In this document: one piece after another, positions 51,669 through 60,390 of the stretch
Layout: every line of letters starts with the position of its first letter
Numbering within the stretch: the stretch's first letter is position 1
Source: JAAYCI01 sp031549285
GTDB taxonomy: Bacteria; Bacillota; Clostridia; Oscillospirales; Ruminococcaceae
DNA length: 64,000 bases
Direction: 5' to 3'
Assembly: GCA_031549285.1 (NCBI GenBank)
Contig: JAVBPZ010000010.1
Span: 1-64,000, forward strand
Program-made: the position numbers and the translations under genes
Notes under the pieces: generated by a model
Database searches by the model: none
What the model was told of the DNA's origin: nothing
Seen by the model: only the letters and a program-made list of their open reading frames with translations

Positions 51669-51732
51669 TTGACAGGAACCATTAAAACGGTTAATATGGT
51701 GGCGAAATCCTACACAAAAGAACATTTTTGTG
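51669..51732 (+). promoter_or_regulatory. Promoter and operator of the catabolic operon
   Basis: TTGACA (51669-51674), 17-bp spacer, TAATAT (51692-51697). Downstream, CACAAAA (51713-51719) and TTTTGTG (51726-51732) form a perfect 7-bp inverted repeat with a 6-nt gap, a candidate repressor or catabolite site. Confidence 0.7.
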
Positions 51733-51784
51733 GAATAAATGAGCGAAAATCAATCAAAACTCGACAACAGGAGATATATCCGTC

Positions 51785-52288
51785 ATGAGTTGTTATCATT
51801 CGAGCTTTACCATCCAATCCGACAGAAGAGTTACCTTCGACGACGTTACAGACAAGGCGAAAGAAATTGTCGGCAAGTCGGGAATTTACAATGGTTTGCT
51901 AACTGTTTTCTCGCAGCACACCACCTGTGGCGTGCTGATACAGGAACAATCTGATGATGTGAATTACTGGGGCACACAGTTTATTTTACAGGACATGGTG
52001 GATGGATTTTCAAAAATTTTTCCCAAGTGCGAAACAGAGGGTCAATACCTGCACCCGGGGCCTCTTCACATTGACATTGCCGCGCGCGAGCGTGCGGAAG
52101 AGCCGGCATGGAGCCTGAACACCGATGGGCATTTGCGCTCGGCGTTGCTGGGGCGTTCGGTTACGGCGCCCATCGTAGACGGTGAAGTTCAGCTGGGTGA
52201 ATTTGGAAGGATCTATTTTGTGGATTTCGATCAGGTGCGCTCACGTGAGCGCACAGTGAGGGTGACGGTTCTGGGCGATTATGCCTAA
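51785..52288 (+). CDS. yjbQ: YjbQ/UPF0047-family protein
   Basis: 167 residues. Family motifs are 'LLTVFSQHTTCGVLIQEQSD', 'EGQYLHPGPLHIDIAARERA', 'HLRSALLGRSVTAPIVDGEV' and 'LGEFGRIYFVDFD', with conserved His/Cys/Asp in the metal-binding pocket. The family (UPF0047, sometimes named secondary thiamine-phosphate synthase) has no firm physiological role. AGGAGA precedes ATG 51785. It is the first gene of the catabolic operon, 113 bp before the FGGY kinase, so a metabolic role here is plausible (inference). Confidence 0.88.
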   Translation: MSCYHSSFTIQSDRRVTFDDVTDKAKEIVGKSGIYNGLLTVFSQHTTCGVLIQEQSDDVNYWGTQFILQDMVDGFSKIFPKCETEGQYLHPGPLHIDIAARERAEEPAWSLNTDGHLRSALLGRSVTAPIVDGEVQLGEFGRIYFVDFDQVRSRERTVRVTVLGDYA

Positions 52289-52401
52289 AAGCAATTCGTA
52301 ACAGAAGTCGCTCAGGGTAGCAGTTTTTAAATGGCGTGTTGCACCCGGCGCAATACGCATTGGCGATGATGGCACCCGTGTTTCCGTAACAGGAGAAAAA
52401 A

Positions 52402-53859
52402 ATGTATGTATTGGGAATAGATGTTGGCACCACCGGAACCAAAACCTTATTGGTGGATGAAACAGGCAGGGTGCTGGGAAGCGGCTACAAAGGGTACGCC
52501 CTGCAAACCGATGGTTGCCGTGTGGAGCAAAACGCGAACGACTGGTGGGACGCCGTTCAATATTCCGTTCACAAAGCACTGGAAGGGCAAAACAGCAGCG
52601 CAGTAAAAGCGATAGCCCTTTCCACGCAGGGCGCCACTATGTTCGCGGCCGACGAACAAGGCGAAGCTATTGGCAACGCCATTACATGGATGGATACGCG
52701 CGCAGCGGAAGAGGCAAAAGCGCTGGAAAAAAACCCCGGCAACAACTATATATATGAAGCGACCGGCTGGCGTGTTTCCCCCATTCTCGACGCGGCGAAA
52801 ATTGCCCATATGAAACAATCGGGAAGGTATTCCGGGGCACAGAAATATCTTTCCACGCTGGAATACATCAACTGGAAACTGGCAGGGAGGATGGTCATCG
52901 ACCCTACCAACGCAAGCATTCGCCAGTTGTACAATTATACACAAAAAAAATGGGATGACAGAATCCTTTCCGCCATAGGCTGTGGGGAACAGGAACTACC
53001 GGAACTTCTTCCGGCCGGTGCGCTTGTGGGCAGGCTTACCGCCAAAGCTGCTAAGGAACTGGGGCTTGGAAACGATGTGCGGGTTTACAACGGCGCACAT
53101 GACCAGTATTGCGCGTCCATTGGTTCCGGCGCAATACATGCTGGCGACATGTATATTTCCACAGGTACCACCTGGGCGGTGATGGGCATTGCCGACCAGG
53201 CGCTGCACACTAAAACATTTATTGCCAGCTGCCCACACCCGGTGGCAGGGCTATACGGGAACATGATCACCCTTACCAGCGCCGGCTCCTCTTACCAATG
53301 GGCGCAGGACGTATTCTGCACGGGTGACACATTCCAAACCATGGATGCGGAAAGTGAAAAGCGTATTGGGAAAAACGAAAACCTGTATTTTATCCCATGG
53401 CTTTTTGGCGCGAACTATCCCTTCTGGCTGCCGGAAGCCAAGGGCGGCTTTGTAGGTGCAGATCTGCACACGAGCCAGTACGATTTAGCGCTAAGCGTAC
53501 TGGAGTCCGCCGCATTTCTTGTGAAAATGGCGGTGGAAGATTTTGTAGAAAACGGCTGCAGCGTAAAAAATATTCGTGTAATGGGCGGCGCTAGCAAAAG
53601 CAAGGTTTGGATGGGGATTTTGAAAGATGTTTTGGAAATACCCATCTGCAAAATGGAGCGGGCAGACACCTGCGCCCTGGGCGCCGCCATGCTGGCGCTT
53701 TGCGCGGAAGGCTCTTTTGGCAGCTATGACGCGGCAGCTATGGCGATGACAAACAGCACGGAAATAAGTGGGCTTGCTGCGCCGGAAGGGTATTACCAAG
53801 AAAAGTATCAGACATATAAAAAGTTGCTAAACCATGTTGCGGCGTTCTATTCAAAATAG
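52402..53859 (+). CDS. FGGY-family carbohydrate kinase
   Basis: 485 residues of the xylulokinase/gluconokinase superfamily. 'YVLGIDVGTTGTKTLLVDE' is the phosphate-1 loop, 'ITWMDTRAAEEA' the sugar-site region, 'YNGAHDQYCASIGSGAIHAG' contains the catalytic Asp, and 'ISTGTTWAVMG' and 'IRVMGGASKSKVWMGILKDV' the adenosine site. It is soluble. The substrate cannot be told from sequence; a keto- or hydroxy-sugar of 5-6 carbons is usual. AGGAG precedes ATG 52402. It probably makes the phosphorylated intermediate sensed by the DeoR regulator. Confidence 0.93.
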   Translation: MYVLGIDVGTTGTKTLLVDETGRVLGSGYKGYALQTDGCRVEQNANDWWDAVQYSVHKALEGQNSSAVKAIALSTQGATMFAADEQGEAIGNAITWMDTRAAEEAKALEKNPGNNYIYEATGWRVSPILDAAKIAHMKQSGRYSGAQKYLSTLEYINWKLAGRMVIDPTNASIRQLYNYTQKKWDDRILSAIGCGEQELPELLPAGALVGRLTAKAAKELGLGNDVRVYNGAHDQYCASIGSGAIHAGDMYISTGTTWAVMGIADQALHTKTFIASCPHPVAGLYGNMITLTSAGSSYQWAQDVFCTGDTFQTMDAESEKRIGKNENLYFIPWLFGANYPFWLPEAKGGFVGADLHTSQYDLALSVLESAAFLVKMAVEDFVENGCSVKNIRVMGGASKSKVWMGILKDVLEIPICKMERADTCALGAAMLALCAEGSFGSYDAAAMAMTNSTEISGLAAPEGYYQEKYQTYKKLLNHVAAFYSK

Positions 53860-53885
53860 TGGCCGGAAAGATGCGGGGGAAAAGA

Positions 53886-54929
53886 ATGATTTCCTATTTT
53901 AGCAAAACGGAGCGCGACGAAGCCTTTTACGAAACATATTTATTGCCGCGCTTGCCCCGGCGAATATTAGATGCGCATGCCCATTTTAACCTGCCGGAGC
54001 ATCTTGTAAATGTGGGGCCGGAACGCATTGCCTCCGATTGGGCCCTGCAGGCGGGGTTTCAAATGAGCATGGAAGAGGCGCAAGTTTATGTAAAGGCGCT
54101 GTTCCCGCAGCAAGAGTATCACTTCACCGGGTTTGGCTTTCCCATAGCCGAAGCCGACCTGCAAGCCAACAACGCCTATGTTGCACAGCTTGTGAAGGCG
54201 AAAAAACTGGACTTTGGCTTGATGATGAGCCACCCACAATGGGATGCAAAAGAGCTTCGGGATCAGCTGCGCGCGGGCGGCTTTGTCGGCCTGAAACCGT
54301 ACCCGGACCTCATTTCCAAAAGCAAGGGAGCGGAAAAAAGCATTTTCAGTTTTCTGCCCAAAAGCCACATTGCGGCAGCATATGAAATGGACAAATGCAT
54401 TCTTCTGCACCTGCCCCGGGCGGGCAGGCTGGCAGATAAAGACAATGTGCGCGAACTGAAGGAAATTTTGCGGGAATTCCCGGGCATTAAGTTGATATTG
54501 GCGCATTTGGGCCGGTGTTTCAATCCGAGGTACTTTGAAGAAGCCATGGTGCTGCTGGGAGAAGATATCCACAAAATGTGGTTTGACACGGCGGCCGTTT
54601 TAAACCCAAAGGTACATCAGCTTGCTTTTTCTTCTCTGGCAAAAGAGCGCATTTTCTTTGGACTGGACCTGCCCATTTTCCTGTGGCACGGCAAACGAAT
54701 GTGGACCGAAGATACCTATAGTAACCTTTGCAGGGAAGCGTTGCCATGGAAGCAAAATATCGAAGATGAAAAAGCGCAAAGCGAATACGTCTTTTTTGTC
54801 TACGAACAGCTCAACAATTTGCTGGACACGATGGAAGCGCTTTACTTTAGTAGTGATGAGAAGGCAGGGTTTTTTGAAGGGAACGCGCGCACGTTTTTTG
54901 AACGCTGCACCAAAGGAGGTAAAAAATGA
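53886..54929 (+). CDS. Metal-dependent amidohydrolase (amidohydrolase 2 / ACMSD-like)
   Basis: 347 residues forming a TIM barrel. Ligands: HxH in 'ILDAHAHFNLPEH' (His31, His33), further His in 'ILLHLPRAGR' and 'LILAHLGRCF', and Asp in 'FFGLDLPIFLW'. The family includes decarboxylases and lactone hydrolases (ACMSD, L-fuconolactonase, 2-pyrone-4,6-dicarboxylate lactonase). ATG 53886 follows GGGGG; the frame to 53859 is rejected. Its stop overlaps the next start (ATGA at 54926). The reaction is unknown. Confidence 0.85.
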   Translation: MISYFSKTERDEAFYETYLLPRLPRRILDAHAHFNLPEHLVNVGPERIASDWALQAGFQMSMEEAQVYVKALFPQQEYHFTGFGFPIAEADLQANNAYVAQLVKAKKLDFGLMMSHPQWDAKELRDQLRAGGFVGLKPYPDLISKSKGAEKSIFSFLPKSHIAAAYEMDKCILLHLPRAGRLADKDNVRELKEILREFPGIKLILAHLGRCFNPRYFEEAMVLLGEDIHKMWFDTAAVLNPKVHQLAFSSLAKERIFFGLDLPIFLWHGKRMWTEDTYSNLCREALPWKQNIEDEKAQSEYVFFVYEQLNNLLDTMEALYFSSDEKAGFFEGNARTFFERCTKGGKK

Positions 54930-56215
54930 GCTTGCAAGAAGCTTTGCTGCAAAATATCAGCGAGCATAAAAAGGATATCTATACCTTTTTGGGGAAGGTG
55001 GTCGCTTACGATACCACCAACTACATTACCCGGGGCGATGAGCTGGCCTGTCAACAGTTTATTCAAAACGAATTCAGCCATTTAGGTGCAGAAGCAACGC
55101 TGTACAACGTTGATGATATTCCAAGCGCGTCGGTGCATCCGGATTATGAAAAAAACCGCGGCATGGAAATCCGGCCCAATGTAACAGTTTGCCTTCCCGC
55201 TGCGCCGGAATATCGGAAAACAGCCAAAAGCATCATGCTTACTTCCCACACAGATACCATGCCCGCGGGCGACCTGGCGCAGTGGAAAACAAACCCGTTT
55301 GAAATGGTGATAAAAGACGGCAAGGCCTACGGTCTTGGCATATCCGACAACAAGTATGGATCTGCCATTTCCTATGCTATTTACCGCGCATTTTCCGAAT
55401 GTCACCTGCGGCTGAAACACAACTTGTACCTGACGATGGTGTCGGACGAAGAATATTTTGGCGGGAATGGTTCGTTGCTTGCGTGCCTGAAATATCCGTG
55501 CGATGTATATGTCAACTTGGATGGATGCGATTTTGAAACACAGATCGCCGGGCTGGGCGGCAGTTGTTTTGTGCTGAGCGCGAAATGCGAAAAGGAAACG
55601 TCCTCGGCCGAAGCAGTGGTGGATGCATTGTACCACGCGCGTATGGCGCTGCAAGATTTTGGCCGGCGCCGGTTGGAAGAAGTGGAGAGCAACCCGCTGT
55701 ATACCGGCTCGGAGCATGCAAAGTCCGCTTACCGCTTGATGGAGTTCGGCTGCGGCACCTTCGGCACCAACGTGGATATAGGCAAATTGGCCATTGTGGT
55801 ATACTCGTCTCTTCCCAAAGCGCAGATTATTAGCGAACTAGAAGATGTGTACGAGCAGCTGGTGAAACCGTATTTTGAAAAAAATGGAATTTCCAGCGAA
55901 GGATTTGTGCAAATTGTACGGTACATTCAATATGGCAAGACCAAAGACACGAAGAGCGCCACTCGCCTGCGCGATATTATGCAGACGCTTTCCGGCCGGG
56001 AAATAATAATGCGCGGCGCATGTTTGTCCGACCTGGACATTTACCTGCGCAACGGTTCGGAAAACAGCTTCAATGTGGGTATTATTCGAGAGTTTAAGTT
56101 GGAAGGAGGGGCGCACAAACCCAATGAGTATATCTGTTGTGAAGAGTTTGAAACCCTTGCGAAAGCGCTGACGCTTTTTACCGCCGAGTGGTGTGAAGCA
56201 GAAATAGATGCTTGA
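54926..56215 (+). CDS. M20-family metallohydrolase (deacylase/peptidase-like)
   Basis: 429 residues. The di-zinc ligands of M20/ArgE-DapE enzymes are all visible: His108 and Asp110 ('LTSHTDTMPAG'), Asp141 ('GLGISDNKYGSA'), Glu175/Glu176 ('MVSDEEYFGGNG'), Asp199 ('VNLDGCDFE') and His397 ('GGAHKPNEYI'). Such enzymes cleave amide bonds, for example N-acyl or dipeptide. AAAGGAGG lies 6 nt before ATG 54926. In this operon an N-deacylase of an amino sugar or sugar-amino-acid conjugate is a reasonable inference. Confidence 0.9.
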   Translation: MSLQEALLQNISEHKKDIYTFLGKVVAYDTTNYITRGDELACQQFIQNEFSHLGAEATLYNVDDIPSASVHPDYEKNRGMEIRPNVTVCLPAAPEYRKTAKSIMLTSHTDTMPAGDLAQWKTNPFEMVIKDGKAYGLGISDNKYGSAISYAIYRAFSECHLRLKHNLYLTMVSDEEYFGGNGSLLACLKYPCDVYVNLDGCDFETQIAGLGGSCFVLSAKCEKETSSAEAVVDALYHARMALQDFGRRRLEEVESNPLYTGSEHAKSAYRLMEFGCGTFGTNVDIGKLAIVVYSSLPKAQIISELEDVYEQLVKPYFEKNGISSEGFVQIVRYIQYGKTKDTKSATRLRDIMQTLSGREIIMRGACLSDLDIYLRNGSENSFNVGIIREFKLEGGAHKPNEYICCEEFETLAKALTLFTAEWCEAEIDA

Positions 56216-56262
56216 GCAATACAAGTATGGGTGAGGAAATACAGGAGCATAGAGGTGAAAAA

Positions 56263-57195
56263 ATGAGCGAGTTTACTTTCAACCCCGCCCCATGGGTTCC
56301 GTTCAAGGACACAAAAGAACTGGAACGTGTGCGGAATATCAAAAGCACGGAAATGGAAAAGCACCCGAACCCCGATTTTCGCATTAAGGTTTTGCCGAAT
56401 GTCGTTGGCAACTTTATTGCCGACTGTTTTACCAGAATTAAAATGTCTGACGAACAGGACAAAAAGCTGGTTATGGTTTTTCCAAACCCGTGGTCCAAAA
56501 GCTACCGTGTAATTGGCGAACTGGTAAACCGCTTTGGAATAAGCTGCCGGAACGTGCACGCGTTCGCCATGGACGAGTTTGCGGACGAAGAAGGAAACGT
56601 GGCCCCCATTACCTACAAGTCCAGCCTGGGCGGGGCATTTATGAAGTACTTTTACGGAAGCATTGAAGAGCGGTACCGTATGCCGGAAAACCAGATGCAC
56701 TATTTCACCAACGACAATGTGACCGATTACAGCAAGATTCTTGACGAGGTGGGCGAAGGCGGCGCCGATGTGGTGTACAGCGCCTGTGGTTGGCCGGGGC
56801 ATATTGCGTTTATAGACCCGGACACCGAGGCTTTTCACGCAAACTCCCTGGAAGAGTTCAAGCAGCTTGGTTCGCGTTTTGTGGTGAACCACCCGCTTTC
56901 TGTGGCGGAAAACGCCTTGTTCACGCTGTTTGGAAGCAGCGGAGATGTGGCCAATGTGCCCTATTGCTCGGTGACCATCGGCCCGCGGGATATTCAGCAC
57001 GCACGCCTGCGGGTGGATATGCACTCTTTCTGCGACACAGATGGCGTTACCTCGTGGCAGCGCATGGCTTCCCGCCTTGCCATACATGGCCCGGTAACCA
57101 TGCAGGTACCCATGTCGCTGAACCAGGAACTGCGCACCGACGTTTTTGTAAGCGAGGAGATTGCAAAAGATATTGTTACTAGTGACTATATGTAA
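56263..57195 (+). CDS. NagB/6-phosphogluconolactonase-like sugar-phosphate isomerase
   Basis: 310 residues of the glucosamine-6-phosphate deaminase fold. 'VMVFPNPWSKSYRVIGELVN' replaces the usual phosphate loop, 'HAFAMDEFADEEG' (Asp104) equals the catalytic MDE-Y/F segment, and 'CGWPGHIAFIDPD' (His180) equals NagB 'GxDGHIAFNEP'. The Asp before Gly-His is Pro178 and the following Glu is Asp185, so chemistry may differ from deamination. ATG 56263 follows AGAGGTG; an in-frame ATG at 56212 overlaps the previous gene. It probably acts on the kinase product. Confidence 0.82.
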   Translation: MSEFTFNPAPWVPFKDTKELERVRNIKSTEMEKHPNPDFRIKVLPNVVGNFIADCFTRIKMSDEQDKKLVMVFPNPWSKSYRVIGELVNRFGISCRNVHAFAMDEFADEEGNVAPITYKSSLGGAFMKYFYGSIEERYRMPENQMHYFTNDNVTDYSKILDEVGEGGADVVYSACGWPGHIAFIDPDTEAFHANSLEEFKQLGSRFVVNHPLSVAENALFTLFGSSGDVANVPYCSVTIGPRDIQHARLRVDMHSFCDTDGVTSWQRMASRLAIHGPVTMQVPMSLNQELRTDVFVSEEIAKDIVTSDYM

Positions 57196-57272
57196 AAATA
57201 TTGGCAAGTAAAGTGGAACGTGTTCTGCATACGCAAACAAACAAAACGACAAGGAGAAAAGAGGAGAAAAAA

Positions 57273-58328
57273 ATGAAAAAAGTTTTAGCAACTTTACTGT
57301 GCGTCCTGATGCTTGTGGGCATGTTTGCCGGCTGCACCAGCGCCCCTTCTTCACAGGCGTTGGCGGAAAATGGAGGCGACGGAGCAACCCAGGCTGCCGG
57401 TGAAGAAAACCAAGATTTTTCCGATGAAGAGTATGTGTTTATCACGGCGGCGTCTTCCCTTGAATATTTCAACGCGCATAAGAAGGGGCTGCAAGACGCC
57501 TGCAAAGCGCTGGGCGTAAAAGCCACCATTGTTGGGGATGACAAGGTGGACGCGGCAACAATGACCAGCTTGATTGAAGCAACCATTGAACGCGGCGTGG
57601 CCGGCATTGTTCTGGTGGGCCATTTCCCCGACGCGTATGCCCCACTGGTAGACAAGGCATGGGAAAAAGGGATTCCGGTCGTACTGCAATCGATTGATGC
57701 GGAGTGCAACCGTATTTGCTATATTGGCACGGATTACTATACCTATGGCAAGAACCAAATGGATATGATGGCGGAGGCGCTTGGCGGCAAAGGAAAAATT
57801 ATTATTTCCACCAGCATGGACAGCGGCCAATCTGCAAAAGATCAACAGAATGGTATCGAGGACCGTGTTGCGGAAAAGTATCCGGACATTGAAGTTGTGG
57901 GCGTACTGGAAGATAAAGCCATGATGGATACCGCGGTTTCGGTCATCAGTGCCAGCCTTCAGTCCAACCCCGACATTAACGGCATAATTGGCTGCCAGTC
58001 GGTCTCTGGCGTTGCGGCAGTTACCGCAGCCCGGGAAGCAGGCCTTTTGGACAAAATCAAAATTGTTGCGGTGGACCGTGACGAGCCGACCCTGGAAGCC
58101 ATTCAAGCCGGCGACATTTACGGCACAATATGTGGCAAGCAGTATTCGGAAGTGTATTATGGAGTGAAGATCCTGTATGACTACCACCATGCGAACCTGG
58201 CACAATCGAAAGATGACAAGGCAGCTAACCTTATTGGCGTTCCGTCCTACATAGATCTTGGTAGTTTGCAGATTACCAAAGACAATGTGGAGTACTTCAT
58301 TGGCTTCAAGTACGAATACGAGAGATAA
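57273..58328 (+). CDS. Sugar ABC transporter binding lipoprotein
   Basis: 351 residues. The signal peptide ends in lipobox 'GMFAGCTS'; an acidic linker is followed by a peripl_BP_4 fold ('EYVFITAASSLEYFNAHKKG', 'AGIVLVGHFPDAYAPLVDKA', 'INGIIGCQSVSGVAAVTAAR', 'IVAVDRDEPTLEAIQAGD'), as in RbsB-type proteins. GAGGAG precedes ATG 57273; the frame upstream to 57201 is not used. It delivers the cluster's substrate to the ATPase/permease pair encoded 541 bp further on. Confidence 0.9.
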   Translation: MKKVLATLLCVLMLVGMFAGCTSAPSSQALAENGGDGATQAAGEENQDFSDEEYVFITAASSLEYFNAHKKGLQDACKALGVKATIVGDDKVDAATMTSLIEATIERGVAGIVLVGHFPDAYAPLVDKAWEKGIPVVLQSIDAECNRICYIGTDYYTYGKNQMDMMAEALGGKGKIIISTSMDSGQSAKDQQNGIEDRVAEKYPDIEVVGVLEDKAMMDTAVSVISASLQSNPDINGIIGCQSVSGVAAVTAAREAGLLDKIKIVAVDRDEPTLEAIQAGDIYGTICGKQYSEVYYGVKILYDYHHANLAQSKDDKAANLIGVPSYIDLGSLQITKDNVEYFIGFKYEYER

Positions 58329-58869
58329 GTAGGGTCATGCTGCCGGGGAACCCCCAACCCCTGCAACGCTGAGGCGCGTCGCTCTTGGCGGTGGCCGGTA
58401 TTCTTTCCGGTGCCGGGGCGCGGCCCATGCCGGGTTTTGCGGATACTACACAAAAGTGCATTTTCGCCTGGCGGTGCCCCTCCCAGTGAGCGTGTCTCGC
58501 GGTAGCTCCTGGGCCGTCGTTCTTATAGATTCCTGCCAGTGTGTTTTAGTAGAAAAAACAATAGCTTCCTGCGGATCCACATCCGCGCTTGCCACGGCAA
58601 TACCCCCCCGAAAATACTTTTTTCTACTTCCGCTAGGCAGGATTCTATAGGAGCGGCCCATGCACGAAACTTGGCAATTCCGTTGTTGCTGTCCGTTTTA
58701 TATCTATGGATTGTGTTGTGGTTCCTATTTCCAGACGCGTGTGTGCCCGCTGGCAACGACGAAAACAATAAAAACACGGTATCGGGCCCGTTTCTTGAAA
58801 GCAATAAAAAAACCTTCCTTCCGCATATTGTTTTAGCAATATCCGGAACCACAGTTAGAGGGGTTTTGT
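58329..58869. other. 541-bp gap inside the transporter operon
   Basis: No gene is seen. A GC-rich part (58330-58440) is followed by the long inverted repeat 58510-58660 and an AT-rich stretch up to the ATPase ribosome site. No good internal promoter was found. Confidence 0.55.
58510..58660. repeat. Long imperfect inverted repeat / structured RNA candidate
   Basis: Left arm segments TGGGCCG (58510-58516), TATAGATTCCTGCC (58524-58537) and AGTAGAAAAAA (58548-58558) mirror TTTTTTCTACT (58618-58628), GGCAGGATTCTATA (58636-58649) and CGGCCCA (58654-58660). The apical part holds GCGGAT-CCAC-ATCCGC (58571-58586) and TTGC-CACG-GCAA (58589-58600). Confidence 0.75.
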
Positions 58870-60390
58870 ATGCAGCAAGACATCATTTTAAAAATGGAGC
58901 ACATCACAAAAAAATTCCCGGGCGTCATTGCACTTGATGACGTTTCGCTGGAACTGGCGAAGGGGGAAATCCACGCCATTGTTGGCGAAAATGGCGCGGG
59001 GAAAAGTACCCTGATGAAAGTACTTTCCGGTGCGTATATAGCCGACAGCGGAAGCATTTTTGTGAATGGGGAGCAGGCGAAAATTCATGTGCCGGCAGAT
59101 TCGGCCGCGTTAGGTGTAGCCATTGTGTACCAGGAGCAAAACGTGTTTGCCTATACCTCTGTGTGTGAAAACATTTGCCTTTCCAACATGCCGATTAAAA
59201 GGCATATCATCGACTATAAAACCATCCGCAAGAAAACGCGGGAATTGATGGCCAAATACAATATCACGCACATTGATATAAACAAGCAGTGTGCGCAGTT
59301 AAGTGTAGGCCAGCAGCAGATGGTGGAAATTTTGCGCGCTACGTCCCAACAGTTGAAGATTTTGGTGTTGGATGAGCCGACCTCTGCCTTGACGGAAGTG
59401 GAGACAAGAATACTGTATCAAATGATGCGCATCTTGAAATCTGAGGGCGTTTCTATTTTATACATTTCCCACCGCCTGCAGGAAGTTTTTGATATTTGTG
59501 ACCGCGTGACCATCATGCGGGATGGGCAATACATAAAAACCCTCAACATCTGTGACGTGACAAAAGACGAAATTGTAACCATGATGGTTGGGCGCGATGT
59601 GGCCTATAACTATGGTGCCCATACCTCCACAGCTGGCGACGTGGTGCTGAAGGTTGAACACCTAAGCAGCGGCAAAGAAGTGCAGGACGTAAGTTTTTCG
59701 TTGCATGCGGGGGAAATATTGGGGGTGGCCGGGCTGGAAGGCTCTGGCCGCACAGAGATGCTGGAAAGCATTTTTGGCCTGCGGAAAAAAGTGCAGGGCA
59801 ACATAAGCATAGAGGGGGACGTGGCGAAAATTTCTTCTCCTATTCAGGCTAAAGCACATCAAATTGCTTACCTGACGAAAAACCGGAAAAAAGTTGGGCT
59901 GTTTATGCGCATTGGCGTGGGTGGGAACATTGTGGCCGGAAGCTTTGACAAAATAGCAAAGCACTATGTGATCAGCTATAAAAAAATGCAGAGCTATGCA
60001 AAGGAATATATCGATAAATTTAACATTAAAACGCCGGACGCCAACAAGCTGGTACAGGGGCTTTCGGGCGGTAACCAACAGAAAGTGTTGCTTGCCATGT
60101 GGCTTATCCAGTCGCCCAATATCCTGTTGATTGACGAGCCCACCCGCGGTATAGATGTGGGCACAAAAGAAGATATCCACAAACTGATACGGGACATGGC
60201 CAAGAGCGGCGCGGCGGTGTTGATGGTTTCGTCGGACATGCAGGAAATACTGGGCGCAAGCGACCGCGTGCTGGTGATGTACAACGGTAAAAGCTCCGGC
60301 ATTTTGGTTGGTGACGATATCAACGAGAATACGATTATCCGCGGTATGTCGGGATTGAATAGTGAGGGGAATGACTATGAAGAGCAATAG
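58870..60390 (+). CDS. Sugar ABC transporter ATPase, two-domain (RbsA/MglA-like)
   Basis: 506 residues with two ABC domains: Walker A 'GENGAGKSTLMKVLSG', signature 'LSVGQQQMVEILRA', Walker B 'ILVLDEPTSALTEVE'; the second domain has 'GLEGSGRTEMLESIFG', 'LSGGNQQKVLLAMWL' and 'ILLIDEPTRGIDVGTKED'. AGAGGGG precedes ATG 58870. It overlaps the permease gene by 14 bp. It is paralogous to the mglA product at 37441. Confidence 0.94.
   Translation: MQQDIILKMEHITKKFPGVIALDDVSLELAKGEIHAIVGENGAGKSTLMKVLSGAYIADSGSIFVNGEQAKIHVPADSAALGVAIVYQEQNVFAYTSVCENICLSNMPIKRHIIDYKTIRKKTRELMAKYNITHIDINKQCAQLSVGQQQMVEILRATSQQLKILVLDEPTSALTEVETRILYQMMRILKSEGVSILYISHRLQEVFDICDRVTIMRDGQYIKTLNICDVTKDEIVTMMVGRDVAYNYGAHTSTAGDVVLKVEHLSSGKEVQDVSFSLHAGEILGVAGLEGSGRTEMLESIFGLRKKVQGNISIEGDVAKISSPIQAKAHQIAYLTKNRKKVGLFMRIGVGGNIVAGSFDKIAKHYVISYKKMQSYAKEYIDKFNIKTPDANKLVQGLSGGNQQKVLLAMWLIQSPNILLIDEPTRGIDVGTKEDIHKLIRDMAKSGAAVLMVSSDMQEILGASDRVLVMYNGKSSGILVGDDINENTIIRGMSGLNSEGNDYEEQ

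Noticed and set aside
58456..58937. Short plus-strand frames in the 58.3-58.9 kb gap
   Set aside because: They lack ribosome sites and coincide with the inverted repeat or run into the ATPase gene in another frame.
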